Positions 18,991 through 26,424 of a DNA stretch of 64,000 nt are shown in pieces. The notes beneath the pieces were generated by a model. The model made no database searches, was not told the DNA's origin, and saw nothing but the letters and a program-made list of their open reading frames with translations. The position numbers and the translations under genes were made by a program. Position 1 is the stretch's first letter, and every line of letters begins with the position of its first letter. Origin of the DNA: Gaiellasilicea sp037720595 (GTDB lineage: Bacteria > Actinomycetota > Thermoleophilia > Gaiellales > Gaiellaceae); assembly GCA_037720595.1 (NCBI GenBank), contig JBBJLW010000003.1, positions 1 through 64,000 of the forward strand, in the 5' to 3' direction.

Positions 18991-19415
18991 ACCTTGTTCC
19001 CGACGAAGTTGAGCGGGGTCACGAGCACGATCGCGATCGCCTGCGCGAGCACCTTTCCGATCCCGAGCTCGACGAGCAGGTGCAGGATCAGCAGGTTGGC
19101 CGCGAGCGACAGCGTCGAGACGACGAGGAAACGCAGGCCCTGATAGGCGACATGCCCCCGCTGACCGCTGAACGTCCAGAGCCGGTTCCAGGCGTAGTTG
19201 TTGGTCACCGCGACGAGGAAGGAGCATGTGGCGGCGACCAGGTAATGCAGCTCGAACCCGTGGACGAGCAGCGTGAAGACGACGAGGTTGACGACGTACC
19301 CAGTCGCGCCCACGAGACAGAACTTGGCGAGCTGGAACCAGTTGTGACGGCGCCCCAGCGCTTCCCGCGTCCGGGCGAGCGCGCCCGAGGGGCGGACATC
19401 TGAAGAGCGCTCCAT
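18969..19415 (-). CDS. GtrA family membrane protein (polyprenyl-phosphate-sugar flippase type)
   Basis: A 148-residue protein with the four-helix GtrA fold: FCLVGATGYVVNLVVF, AATCSFLVAVTNNYAWNRLWTF, LRFLVVSTLSLAANL and TPLNFVGNKVWSF, the last being the usual C-terminal signature. GtrA proteins are thought to move undecaprenyl- or decaprenyl-phosphate-linked sugars across the membrane for periplasmic glycosyltransferases. Two GT87-like genes follow directly, which fits. The ATG is at 19413-19415. Confidence 0.88.
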   Translation of the reverse strand: MERSSDVRPSGALARTREALGRRHNWFQLAKFCLVGATGYVVNLVVFTLLVHGFELHYLVAATCSFLVAVTNNYAWNRLWTFSGQRGHVAYQGLRFLVVSTLSLAANLLILHLLVELGIGKVLAQAIAIVLVTPLNFVGNKVWSFRER

Positions 19416-19451
19416 GAGACGCCGGCGAGCCTAGCAGCGGTACAAGGCGGT

Positions 19452-20105
19452 TCAGGAGTCGCTCCGCCACCCGGTTTCGTCTCCGAACCCGCCGCTGCCG
19501 ACGAGTGGGACGAAGCGGCAGGCGACGGACTGCGTGCTGTGCGTTCCTGTGTCGGTGCGCCGTACGACCTCGAGTCGCTGACCGCGCCGGTTCCCGATCG
19601 GAAGGACGAGGCGCCCGTCACTCGTAAGCTGCTCGATCAGCGCCGGCGGCGGCGTGGGGGCTGCCGCCGCGACTGCGACTCCGTCGTAGGGCGCGCGGTC
19701 TGCGGCGCCGAGAGTTCCGTCGCCGACGCGCACGTCGACGGCGTCGTAGCCGGCGCTCGCCAGCGCCGCCCGCGCGGTCTCTGCGAGCTGCGGCACGCGC
19801 TCGATCGTGACCACCTCGGTGGCGAGCTCGGCGAGGACGGCCGCCTGATAGCCCGACCCGGTGCCGACATCGAGCACGCGCTCGCCGCCCTCGAGCTCGA
19901 GCAGCGTGCAGATCGTGGCGACCATGAAGGGCTGCGAGATGGTGGCGCCGTGGCCGATCGGCAGGGCCCCGTCGTCGTAGGCCCGGCCGCGGAGCTCCGT
20001 CGGGACGAACAGCTCACGTGGTACGCGGCCGATCGCAGCGAGCACGCGCTCGTCGCGAAAACCGCGACCGCGGAGGATCTCGACGAGCTCAGCTCTGGTC
20101 GTCAT
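19452..20105 (-). CDS. pcm: protein-L-isoaspartate O-methyltransferase
   Basis: A 217-residue SAM-dependent methyltransferase that repairs isoaspartyl residues in aged proteins by methylating their side-chain carboxylate. It has the diagnostic VPRELFVP, the PIGHGATISQPFMVA segment and motif I LDVGTGSGYQAAVLAEL, plus motif DGRLVLPIG. The ATG (20103-20105) shares an ATGA overlap with the TGA of the upstream phosphodiesterase gene, so the two are coupled. Length matches the family. Confidence 0.92.
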   Translation of the reverse strand: MTTRAELVEILRGRGFRDERVLAAIGRVPRELFVPTELRGRAYDDGALPIGHGATISQPFMVATICTLLELEGGERVLDVGTGSGYQAAVLAELATEVVTIERVPQLAETARAALASAGYDAVDVRVGDGTLGAADRAPYDGVAVAAAAPTPPPALIEQLTSDGRLVLPIGNRRGQRLEVVRRTDTGTHSTQSVACRFVPLVGSGGFGDETGWRSDS

Positions 20106-21433
20106 GCCCGCGCAGCCCGTCGTGCGTAGGGCGGCAGCGCGACGCCGAAGTGCTCGAGCGCGAGGGGCATCACCTCCGTGATCGAGCACGGCTCGAGCTC
20201 GAGCCCGACGGTCAGCATCGGCACCTCGGAGTCGCCGGTCAGCAGCGAGCCGTGCGAGCCACCCCCGGAATGATGGCGACCGGCGAGGTCGGCGAACTCC
20301 CAACCCAGCGCCGCCGAGACGAGTAGCTCGCCCGCATTCGGGTTGGCGAGCGCGGCCCAGGCTCGCTCGAGTCCGTTCGGGTGGTCGAGGATCGACGCGT
20401 CGCCACTCGTGGCGAAGCTCTCCGAATCGGGCGAAAAGCGCAACTCCTCGCCTTCACGGCGTGCGACCGCCTCGTCCCCCTCCCGGTAGAGGACGACATC
20501 GACCGACTCGTGGCCGTCCAGGCGGGCAGCGAGGGGCTGCGGCTCGCCCGCGGTGTAGACCATCCCCGCTCGATTCGACGCGGTCACGAGCGCCTCGGGA
20601 TAGACGTCCTCGAGCCGGGCGACCTCGCTCACAGAGGTCTGCCCGTGGTCGGCGCAAATGACGACCGCGTAGCGCTCGAGGAATTCCTCCTCGCCGCCGG
20701 CTGCCGCGATCAGCGACGCCACGGCCTCGTCGCAGCGCGCGAGCGCCACATGCGCGGCGTCCGGTCCCTGCAGGTGCGAGGCGTAGTCGTAATCCGAGAG
20801 GTAGTAGACGAGGAAGTCGAATCCGTCTCTCGTCACGAGCCAGCGCGCTACGGCACCGGCGTAGGCGTCGATCGTCCCGCCCGGCCGGTTCCAGACCGAT
20901 AGCGGCGCACCGGTCACGTCCGATTCGAAGAGGTTGTAGAAGAAGAATCGCTTCGGCCCGTATGCGGGCCGCGTCAGGATCGGCACGGTCGGGAGGTGAG
21001 GCGTGCGCCCCCGGTAGCAGGTGATGTTGACCGCGGCCGTGGTGAGGCCGGCGTCCTCGAGTGCCTCGTACACCGTCACGGCACGCTTGCTCAGGTGACT
21101 CGCGTTCAGCTCGTAGACCGTGTCCTGCAGCGAGCGCCGGGTGCCGGCCGCGCGGACGGCCCCGAACGAGGAGCCGTACTCGACGAGCCGCTTCTCGTCG
21201 CGGTGATACCAGACGAGGTGCGGGATCTCGTGGACGTCCGGATGAGCGCCTGTCGCGAGCGCCGAGAGGCAGACTGGCGTCAGTGATGGAAAGGTCGAGA
21301 TCGCGCGGCGGTACCTCCCGTGCGAGGCGAGTAGGGCGAGCGCAGGCGCGGAGCCGTCACCCACGACCTGCTCGAACATCGACGGCGTCAGCCCGTCGAT
21401 CACGATCAGGATCAGCTTCTTAGTCTTTGGCAA
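20102..21433 (-). CDS. alkaline phosphatase superfamily phosphodiesterase / nucleotide pyrophosphatase
   Basis: A 443-residue enzyme of the type I phosphodiesterase/nucleotide pyrophosphatase group. Metal and nucleophile motifs are visible: LILIVIDGLTPSMF (first Asp), FPSLTPVC (nucleophilic Thr), YYLSDYDYASHLQGPD, VICADHGQTSV (Asp-His) and the late GGSHGSL His. It starts at TTG 21431-21433, giving L-P-K-T-K-K-L right before the first beta strand and a 14-base overlap with the upstream membrane-protein gene; no nearer ATG or GTG exists. No clear signal peptide, so a cytosolic or atypically exported enzyme. The substrate is not known; it may act on nucleotides or phosphonate/phospholipid heads. 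Confidence 0.8.
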   Translation of the reverse strand: MPKTKKLILIVIDGLTPSMFEQVVGDGSAPALALLASHGRYRRAISTFPSLTPVCLSALATGAHPDVHEIPHLVWYHRDEKRLVEYGSSFGAVRAAGTRRSLQDTVYELNASHLSKRAVTVYEALEDAGLTTAAVNITCYRGRTPHLPTVPILTRPAYGPKRFFFYNLFESDVTGAPLSVWNRPGGTIDAYAGAVARWLVTRDGFDFLVYYLSDYDYASHLQGPDAAHVALARCDEAVASLIAAAGGEEEFLERYAVVICADHGQTSVSEVARLEDVYPEALVTASNRAGMVYTAGEPQPLAARLDGHESVDVVLYREGDEAVARREGEELRFSPDSESFATSGDASILDHPNGLERAWAALANPNAGELLVSAALGWEFADLAGRHHSGGGSHGSLLTGDSEVPMLTVGLELEPCSITEVMPLALEHFGVALPPYARRAARA

Positions 21434-21839
21434 GCGAGCGCAGGCCGGCGTACCGGTCGGCCCGGGTCCGGCGCAACCTGACGGCGAGCGCCGGGAGCGC
21501 GAGCGCCTCGAGATAGCCGACGACGGGGACGAATGCGAGCGCGGCCAGAGCAACGGCGACACCCGCGACGATTAGCGCGAGGCCGGCGCGCGTCCCGCCA
21601 CGTCGAAGCGCGCCGGCGACCACGACGACGGCCGCTGCTCCACCTGCCAGCCCGGCGACCCCTCCCGCGACGAGCTCGGCCGTATTGTCGATCACCATGC
21701 CTGCGAGAGCGCCTGCAGCTCCGGCGAGCACGACGGCGGCGATCCGACCGAGTGGTGTGGCCGAGAGCAGCCCGGCAAAAAGCGCGCCGAGCGCGACTCC
21801 GACCCCGAGCGCGATCCCGATCGAGTACCAGTCTCCCAT
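21420..21839 (-). CDS. multi-pass membrane protein of unknown function
   Basis: A 139-residue protein, ATG 21837-21839, with about four or five hydrophobic helices rich in Gly and Ala (IGIALGVGVALGALFAGLL, IAAVVLAGAAGALAGMVI, VAGGVAGLAGGAAAVVVVAGAL, LALIVAGVAVALAALAFVPVVGYL) and a short basic tail. I do not recognise the family. It overlaps the phosphodiesterase gene by 14 bases, so it heads the operon running to 16041. It is divergent from the thioredoxin-fold gene. Confidence 0.7.
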   Translation of the reverse strand: MGDWYSIGIALGVGVALGALFAGLLSATPLGRIAAVVLAGAAGALAGMVIDNTAELVAGGVAGLAGGAAAVVVVAGALRRGGTRAGLALIVAGVAVALAALAFVPVVGYLEALALPALAVRLRRTRADRYAGLRSLAKD

Positions 21840-21928
21840 CGATCTCAGTCTAGTTTCGATGGATTGTTTTCTGGACATACAACAGACCGACACCGCCCGA
21901 ACGCCGCAACACCCAGGAGGAGAGAGAT

Positions 21929-22228
21929 TTGACTGAGGATGTGCGCCCGCTGCTCGTATTTTTCTGGTCCGAGCGCTCGGGCCCCGCGCGCCGGATGGAG
22001 AGTCTGCTCGCCCACCTCGCGCGGAAGGAGCGGGCCAGACTGCGAGTCCGCCGCGTGGACATCGATGCAAGCCCGGAACTCGCCGAGCGCTTCAAGGTGG
22101 AGATCGTTCCCACGCTCGTCCTCGTCAAGGACAAGCAGGCCGTTGCGCGGATCGACGGCCGGACGAGCGCGCCCCGGATCGACGCCATGCTCGCACCGCA
22201 TCTTCCTGCCGAGCTCGCGGTTGCCTGA
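21929..22228 (+). CDS. thioredoxin-fold protein lacking the CXXC active site
   Basis: A 99-residue protein starting at TTG 21929, placed by a strong ribosome site (AGGAGGAGAG, 8 bases upstream). The fold pattern is that of thioredoxin: LLVFFWSERSGPARRM aligns with the usual F-W-A-x-W-C-G-P-C-R-x-x region, then VDIDASPELAERFKV and the cis-Pro strand VPTLVLVKD. Both redox cysteines are replaced (Ser, and Gly-Pro-Ala), and the protein has no cysteine at all, so it cannot act as a disulfide reductase. A chaperone-like or binding role is possible. Confidence 0.8.
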   Translation: MTEDVRPLLVFFWSERSGPARRMESLLAHLARKERARLRVRRVDIDASPELAERFKVEIVPTLVLVKDKQAVARIDGRTSAPRIDAMLAPHLPAELAVA

Positions 22229-22310
22229 GTAACTTCGAAAACCGAATCCAGCCTGGCGCCGTAGTCGTGTAGGCCACTTCTAGGAATTCAGGGAATAGGG
22301 AGGAACAGGT

Positions 22311-22868
22311 ATGCGGAAGCTCGTGCTCTTCGCCGGCTTGGGCGGGGTACTCCTGCTCGGTCTCGGCTCCTACGCGCTAGCCGACGGCGGCTCCAAGCAC
22401 GCTCGTGGTCAGTTGATCGGCTATCAGGAAGTCCCGTCCATCTCGTCGCGCGGCTCGGGCGAGTTCGAGGCAAAGATCGTCGACAACTCGAAGATCGAGT
22501 ACAAACTCAGCTACCGCGACCTCGAGGCAGCCGTTCAACAGGCGCACATCCACTTCGGCCAGCGGTCGGTCAACGGCGGGATCTCCGTCTTCCTGTGCTC
22601 GAACCTCGGCAACGGTCCGGCAGGAACCCAGGCATGCCCCGCTGCCAACGGAACGGTCAGCGGCACGATCGTGGCAGCGGACGTGAGTCCGCCGATCGCG
22701 GCGACGGCCGGTGCGCGAGCACAAGGAATCAACTCGGGAGAGTTCGCGGAGCTGCTCGCCGCGATCAGGGCGGGCAAGACGTACGCCAACGTGCACACGT
22801 CGCTGTTCCCGGGCGGCGAGATCCGGGCGCAGCTCGGCAAGAACCGCGGCGGGAAGGACGACGACTAG
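22311..22868 (+). CDS. secreted CHRD domain protein
   Basis: A 185-residue exported protein. ATG 22311 follows a GGAGGAACAGGT ribosome site. An N-terminal signal peptide (LVLFAGLGGVLLLGLGSYALA) is followed by a single CHRD (chordin-type) domain: GQLIGYQEVPSISSRGSGEF, IEYKLSYRDLE, QAHIHFGQ and the ending YANVHTSLFPGGEIRAQL are its strands. CHRD domains are beta structures found in secreted bacterial proteins of unclear function. Two cysteines may form a disulfide. The TAG stop shares a CTAG with the convergent E2 gene stop. Confidence 0.85.
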   Translation: MRKLVLFAGLGGVLLLGLGSYALADGGSKHARGQLIGYQEVPSISSRGSGEFEAKIVDNSKIEYKLSYRDLEAAVQQAHIHFGQRSVNGGISVFLCSNLGNGPAGTQACPAANGTVSGTIVAADVSPPIAATAGARAQGINSGEFAELLAAIRAGKTYANVHTSLFPGGEIRAQLGKNRGGKDDD

Positions 22869-23974
22869 GAGGAGAGGCCGGACTCCAGGCGTGCGATCAC
22901 GTCGAGCGTGAACGCCGCCGCCCGTGCCCCGTCGACGACGCGATGGTCGAACGTGACCGAGACGTTGCCGATCTGGCGGACGACGATCTCCCCGTCGCGA
23001 ACGACGGGGCGCGGGCCGATCCGGTGGATCCCGAGGATTCCGACTTCGGGATGGTTGACGAGCGGCGTCACGAGCAGACCGCCGAGCTTGCCGGCGCTCG
23101 TGACGGTGAAGGTGCCGCCGCGGAGCTCCTCCGGAAGGAGGGTGCCGGCGCGGGCAGCCTCGGCCAGGCGCGACGACTCCGCCGCGAGCTCCTGGAGCGA
23201 GGACGTGTCGCAGTCGCGCACCACCGGCACCAAGAGCCCCTGGTCGGTCTGAACGGCGATCCCGAGGTCGTAGCGCTCGAGAAAGACGAGCTCGTCGGCC
23301 TCCAAGCGCGCGTTGAGCTCGGGATAGACCTGCAGCGCGGCCGCCGTCGCTCGGAGCGCGAGCGGCACGATCTGCTTGACGTCGAGCTCGGTGAAGTCGC
23401 ACTCCTCCACGAACGTCACGGCCGCGACCTCGCGGTGTGCCCGTGTCAGGTGCTCGACGATCTGGCGGCGCACGCCGCGCACAGGCTCCCGACGACCCTC
23501 GGAAGGCTTGTGTTGTTCCAACACAAGCTCCTCACCGCCGGCCCCGCGCACGTCCGACTCGACGATGCGCCCGTTCGGCCCGGATCCGCTGAGGGAGCCG
23601 AGATCGACGCCGAGCTCCTCCGCGAGCCGACGCACGAGCGGCGTCGCCTGGACGCTACTCGAAGAGACCTTGTGGTGTTTCAACACAAGGTCTCTCTCGG
23701 GCTCGGGCGCCTTCTCGGCGGGGGGCCGGGTTGGGACGTCGTCGCCGATCACGACGAGCACCGTCCCGACCGGAACGATGTCGCCCTCCGCGACGAGGAT
23801 TCGCGAGACCTTTCCTGCTGCGGGCGAGGGGATCTCGACGGTCGTCTTGTCGGTCTGGATCTCGACGAGCGGGTCGTCCTCGGCGAGCTCCTGCCCTTCG
23901 ACGACGAGCCAGCGCGCGACCTCGCCCTCGGTCAACCCCTCGCCGAGGTCGGGCAGCTTGAACTCGTACGCCAC
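22865..23974 (-). CDS. 2-oxoacid dehydrogenase E2 component (dihydrolipoamide acyltransferase)
   Basis: A 369-residue E2 core subunit from GTG 23974. Order: one lipoyl domain (1-75) with the lipoylated Lys in EIQTDKTTVEIPS; linker 1; peripheral subunit-binding domain (about 108-143; TPLVRRLAEELGVDL, GPNGRIVESDV); linker 2; acyltransferase domain from about 160 with the active-site segment VTFDHRVVDGARAA. It makes the acyl-CoA from the E1-bound acyl group, for pyruvate or a branched-chain 2-oxoacid. Each linker is interrupted by a palindrome-coded peptide (residues about 93-104 and 149-156), described separately. E1alpha and E1beta are upstream in the operon; no E3 is in the window. Confidence 0.93.
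   Translation of the reverse strand: MAYEFKLPDLGEGLTEGEVARWLVVEGQELAEDDPLVEIQTDKTTVEIPSPAAGKVSRILVAEGDIVPVGTVLVVIGDDVPTRPPAEKAPEPERDLVLKHHKVSSSSVQATPLVRRLAEELGVDLGSLSGSGPNGRIVESDVRGAGGEELVLEQHKPSEGRREPVRGVRRQIVEHLTRAHREVAAVTFVEECDFTELDVKQIVPLALRATAAALQVYPELNARLEADELVFLERYDLGIAVQTDQGLLVPVVRDCDTSSLQELAAESSRLAEAARAGTLLPEELRGGTFTVTSAGKLGGLLVTPLVNHPEVGILGIHRIGPRPVVRDGEIVVRQIGNVSVTFDHRVVDGARAAAFTLDVIARLESGLSS
23506..23528. repeat. palindromic element in E2 linker 2
   Basis: A perfect inverted repeat with 10-bp arms (GCTTGTGTTG and CAACACAAGC) around TTC. It lies in frame inside the E2 coding sequence between the subunit-binding and catalytic domains, and is read as a LVLEQHK-like peptide. It shares its core with the element at 23663-23695 and is more AT-rich than its surroundings. 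Confidence 0.8.
23663..23695. repeat. palindromic element in E2 linker 1
   Basis: An inverted repeat with 15-bp arms containing one mismatch (AGAGACCTTGTGGTG and CAACACAAGGTCTCT) around TTT. It lies in frame in the linker between the lipoyl and subunit-binding domains and encodes LVLKHHK. The core CTTGTG(T/G)TG matches the other E2 palindrome. Confidence 0.8.
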
Positions 23975-23984
23975 GGCCGCGAGC

Positions 23985-24377
23985 CTACCGAGGCGTTCCA
24001 AGCCAGGCGTTCGCAGGTGCGATCAGCACGCGCAGGCCGCCGTCTACCCGCCACAGCGAGAGCGCCTGCTCGTCGCCGTGGAGCGCCGGCGCGATCGCGG
24101 CCGGGACGTAGCCGAGCTGGAGCGCCAGGGCCTCGTTCCAGATCCCGACGGCGTTCGGATCGTGCTCGTTCTGCGGCTCCGGCACGAGCGCGAGCCTCTG
24201 TCCCGGATCGAACGAGGAATGGTCGAGCGACTCGGCGCGGTAGGAGACGCCGGCAACGGGAACGACGCGGATCCGCGGATCCTCCCAGCGCACCGGCTCG
24301 CCCGTGGCTGCGTCGCGCAGCCGGAACCCGCGCTCGCCCCGCTCGAGCCAGAGCCTGAGCCGCTCGCTCACGGACAC
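23985..24377 (-). CDS. small HIRAN domain protein
   Basis: About 130 residues from GTG 24375-24377 (a GTG two codons later is equally possible). The core fits the HIRAN domain: VVPVAGVSYRAE, FDPGQRLALVPEPQNEHDPNAVGIWN and LQLGYVPAAIAPAL. HIRAN domains are best known as DNA-end-binding modules fused to SNF2 helicases, but free-standing forms occur in actinobacteria. The N-terminal ~40 residues (WLERGERGFRLRDAATGEPVRW) look like an added strand pair. It sits between the E1beta and E2 genes with gaps of 5 and 10 bases, so it is part of the dehydrogenase operon; the reason is unclear. Confidence 0.75.
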   Translation of the reverse strand: MSVSERLRLWLERGERGFRLRDAATGEPVRWEDPRIRVVPVAGVSYRAESLDHSSFDPGQRLALVPEPQNEHDPNAVGIWNEALALQLGYVPAAIAPALHGDEQALSLWRVDGGLRVLIAPANAWLGTPR

Positions 24378-24382
24378 GCGCC

Positions 24383-25351
24383 CTAGAACGCGAGCAGGCG
24401 CCGGGCTGCGTCGACGATCCGCGCGACCGAGGGCATGTACGCGTCCTCGATCGACCAGTACGGATAGGGGACGTCGTAGCCGGTCACGCGAAGCACCGGG
24501 CCGCGCAGGTCGAGGATCGCCTTCTCCGCCAGGATCGCCGCGAGCTCGGCCGCATAGCCGCAGGTCCGCGGGGCCTCCTGGACGAGCACGACCCGGCCGG
24601 TCTTGGAGACAGATGCGAGCAGTGCTTCTTCGTCGAGCGGCTTCAGGCTCCGCAGGTCGAGGATCTCCACGGACGCGTCCAGCTCGTCCGCGGCTCTCTC
24701 GCAAACGACCACCATCGCGCCGTAGGCGACGAGCGTCACGTCGGTGCCCTCCCGCGCTCGCCGCGCGGTTCCGAGCGGGACGACATGTTCGCCCTCGGGT
24801 ACCTCGCCGCGCTCGGTCCGGTAGACGAGCTTCGGCTCCAGGACGACGACAGGATCGGGATCGCGGATCGCGGCGGCCAGCAATCCCTTTGCGTCGGCGG
24901 GCGTCGACGGGATCGCGACCTTGATCCCGGGCGTGTGCACGTAGTACGTCTCCGGAGAGTCGTCGTGAAGCTCGGGCGCCCGGACTCCGCCTCCGTAGGG
25001 CATCCGGATCGTGATCGGAAAGGTCATTGTGCCACCCGTTCGCCACCGGTAGCGGCCGACGTGCGTAATCAGCTGGTCGAGACACGGATAGGAGAACGCG
25101 TCGTACTGCATCTCGCAGACCGGACGAAAGCCGGCCATGCAGAGCCCGACCGCCGAGCCCAGGATTCCCGCCTCGGCGAGCGGCGTATCGACGCAGCGAT
25201 CCGCGCCGAAGCGGTCGCGCAGGCCGGCGGTCGCGCGGAAGACGCCGCCGGCACGGCCGACGTCCTCGCCCAGCACCATCACGTCGGCGTCGCGCTCCAT
25301 CTCGACGTGGAGCGCGTCGTTCACCGCCTCGACCAGGAATCGCTCAGGCAC
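24383..25351 (-). CDS. 2-oxoacid dehydrogenase E1 component, beta subunit
   Basis: A 322-residue transketolase-fold protein, GTG start (25349-25351) overlapping the E1alpha stop by 8 bases. Signatures: DVMVLGEDVGRAGGVF, VDTPLAEAGILGSAVGLC, QYDAFSYPCLDQL, MPYGGGVRAPELH, and the C-terminal DLRSLKPLDEEAL and VTGYDVPYPY. It forms the heterotetrameric thiamine-diphosphate enzyme with E1alpha. The family comprises pyruvate, acetoin and branched-chain 2-oxoacid dehydrogenases; the overall pattern favours a branched-chain or pyruvate type, but substrate cannot be fixed from sequence. Confidence 0.92.
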   Translation of the reverse strand: MPERFLVEAVNDALHVEMERDADVMVLGEDVGRAGGVFRATAGLRDRFGADRCVDTPLAEAGILGSAVGLCMAGFRPVCEMQYDAFSYPCLDQLITHVGRYRWRTGGTMTFPITIRMPYGGGVRAPELHDDSPETYYVHTPGIKVAIPSTPADAKGLLAAAIRDPDPVVVLEPKLVYRTERGEVPEGEHVVPLGTARRAREGTDVTLVAYGAMVVVCERAADELDASVEILDLRSLKPLDEEALLASVSKTGRVVLVQEAPRTCGYAAELAAILAEKAILDLRGPVLRVTGYDVPYPYWSIEDAYMPSVARIVDAARRLLAF

Positions 25352-26411
25352 CGAGGACCCGCCTCAGCTCGGCGAGATCGGTCTCGAAAGAGGCCGGCGG
25401 ATCGACGAGCGCGTGCTCGAAGAGAAGTCCCGGATCCGGTTTCGGCTCCGCCTCGGCAGCCGCGATCCCGGCGCGCATCATGTCGGTCGCTGCGGTCTTG
25501 ATCTCCTCCGCGAGCTCGTCGTCGAGCAGGCCCTGCCGGCGGAGATAGCGCTCGTAACGACCGACGCACTCGTTCGCGCGAGCCTCCTCGACGCGCTCGG
25601 GATCGATGTACGCACTCGGATCGTCGGCCGTGGCGTGAGGCGCCGCCCGGTAGGTGACCGCTTCGACGAAGGTCGGTCCCTCGCCGGCGCGACCGCGTGC
25701 GACGGCGTCCCGCGTCGCCTCGTAGACGGCCAGGACGTCGCCGCCGTCCACGCGCGCGCTCGGAATCCCGTACCCGATCGCCTTGTCGGCGAGCGCCTGC
25801 GCGCGCGTCTGCGCCGAGACGGGCGTCGAGATCGCCCAGCCGTTGTTCGAACAGAAGAGAATCACCGGCGCCCGCATCACCGCCGCGAAGTTCGCGCCCT
25901 CGTGGAAAGCGCCCTCGGAGGTGGCGCCGTCTCCGAAGTAGGCGATCGCGCACGCGGTCTCGCCCCGCAGTCGCTTCCCCCAGGCGAGTCCGGCCGCGTG
26001 CGGCACGTGCGTCGCGATCGGGACGCAGATCGAGGCGACGTTGTAGTCGGCCGGGTTCCACCATCCCGCCGGATGGCCGCGCCACCAGGAGAGAATCGTC
26101 GCGGCCGGCATCCCGCGCAGGAGCCCGATCGCCGACTCGCGATAGCTCGGGAAGATCCAGTCCTCGTCGGCGAGCGCGTGAACGGAGCCGGCCTGCATCG
26201 CCTCGTGGCCCCAGTGGATCGCATACGTCCCGATCCGGCCCTGGCGGTGATAGACGACCGAGCGCTCGTCGTAGGTGCGCAGGAGGACGAGCGAGCGGTA
26301 GAGCGCGAGAAAGTCCTCGTCGCCGAGCCCGTCGACCTCGCTATCCGGAACGCTCGCACCATCGCCGATCACGCGTCGGAGGCCGCGCTCCGCAGGAATC
26401 GTGCTCGCCAT
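25344..26411 (-). CDS. 2-oxoacid dehydrogenase E1 component, alpha subunit
   Basis: A 355-residue ThDP-binding subunit. The ThDP motif is clear: YFGDGATSEGAFHEG ... ILFCSNNGWAIST. Other landmarks are RQGRIGTYAIHWGHEAMQ, WIFPSYRES, the phosphate-loop-like YRAAPHATADDPSAY and the C-terminal AATDMMRAGIAAAEAEPKPD. The ATG is at 26409-26411; upstream frame belongs to the preceding gene's complement. First gene of the E1alpha-E1beta-HIRAN-E2 operon, with 13 bases to the upstream hydrolase gene. Confidence 0.92.
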   Translation of the reverse strand: MASTIPAERGLRRVIGDGASVPDSEVDGLGDEDFLALYRSLVLLRTYDERSVVYHRQGRIGTYAIHWGHEAMQAGSVHALADEDWIFPSYRESAIGLLRGMPAATILSWWRGHPAGWWNPADYNVASICVPIATHVPHAAGLAWGKRLRGETACAIAYFGDGATSEGAFHEGANFAAVMRAPVILFCSNNGWAISTPVSAQTRAQALADKAIGYGIPSARVDGGDVLAVYEATRDAVARGRAGEGPTFVEAVTYRAAPHATADDPSAYIDPERVEEARANECVGRYERYLRRQGLLDDELAEEIKTAATDMMRAGIAAAEAEPKPDPGLLFEHALVDPPASFETDLAELRRVLGA

Positions 26412-26424
26412 CGCGGGCGGAAGT

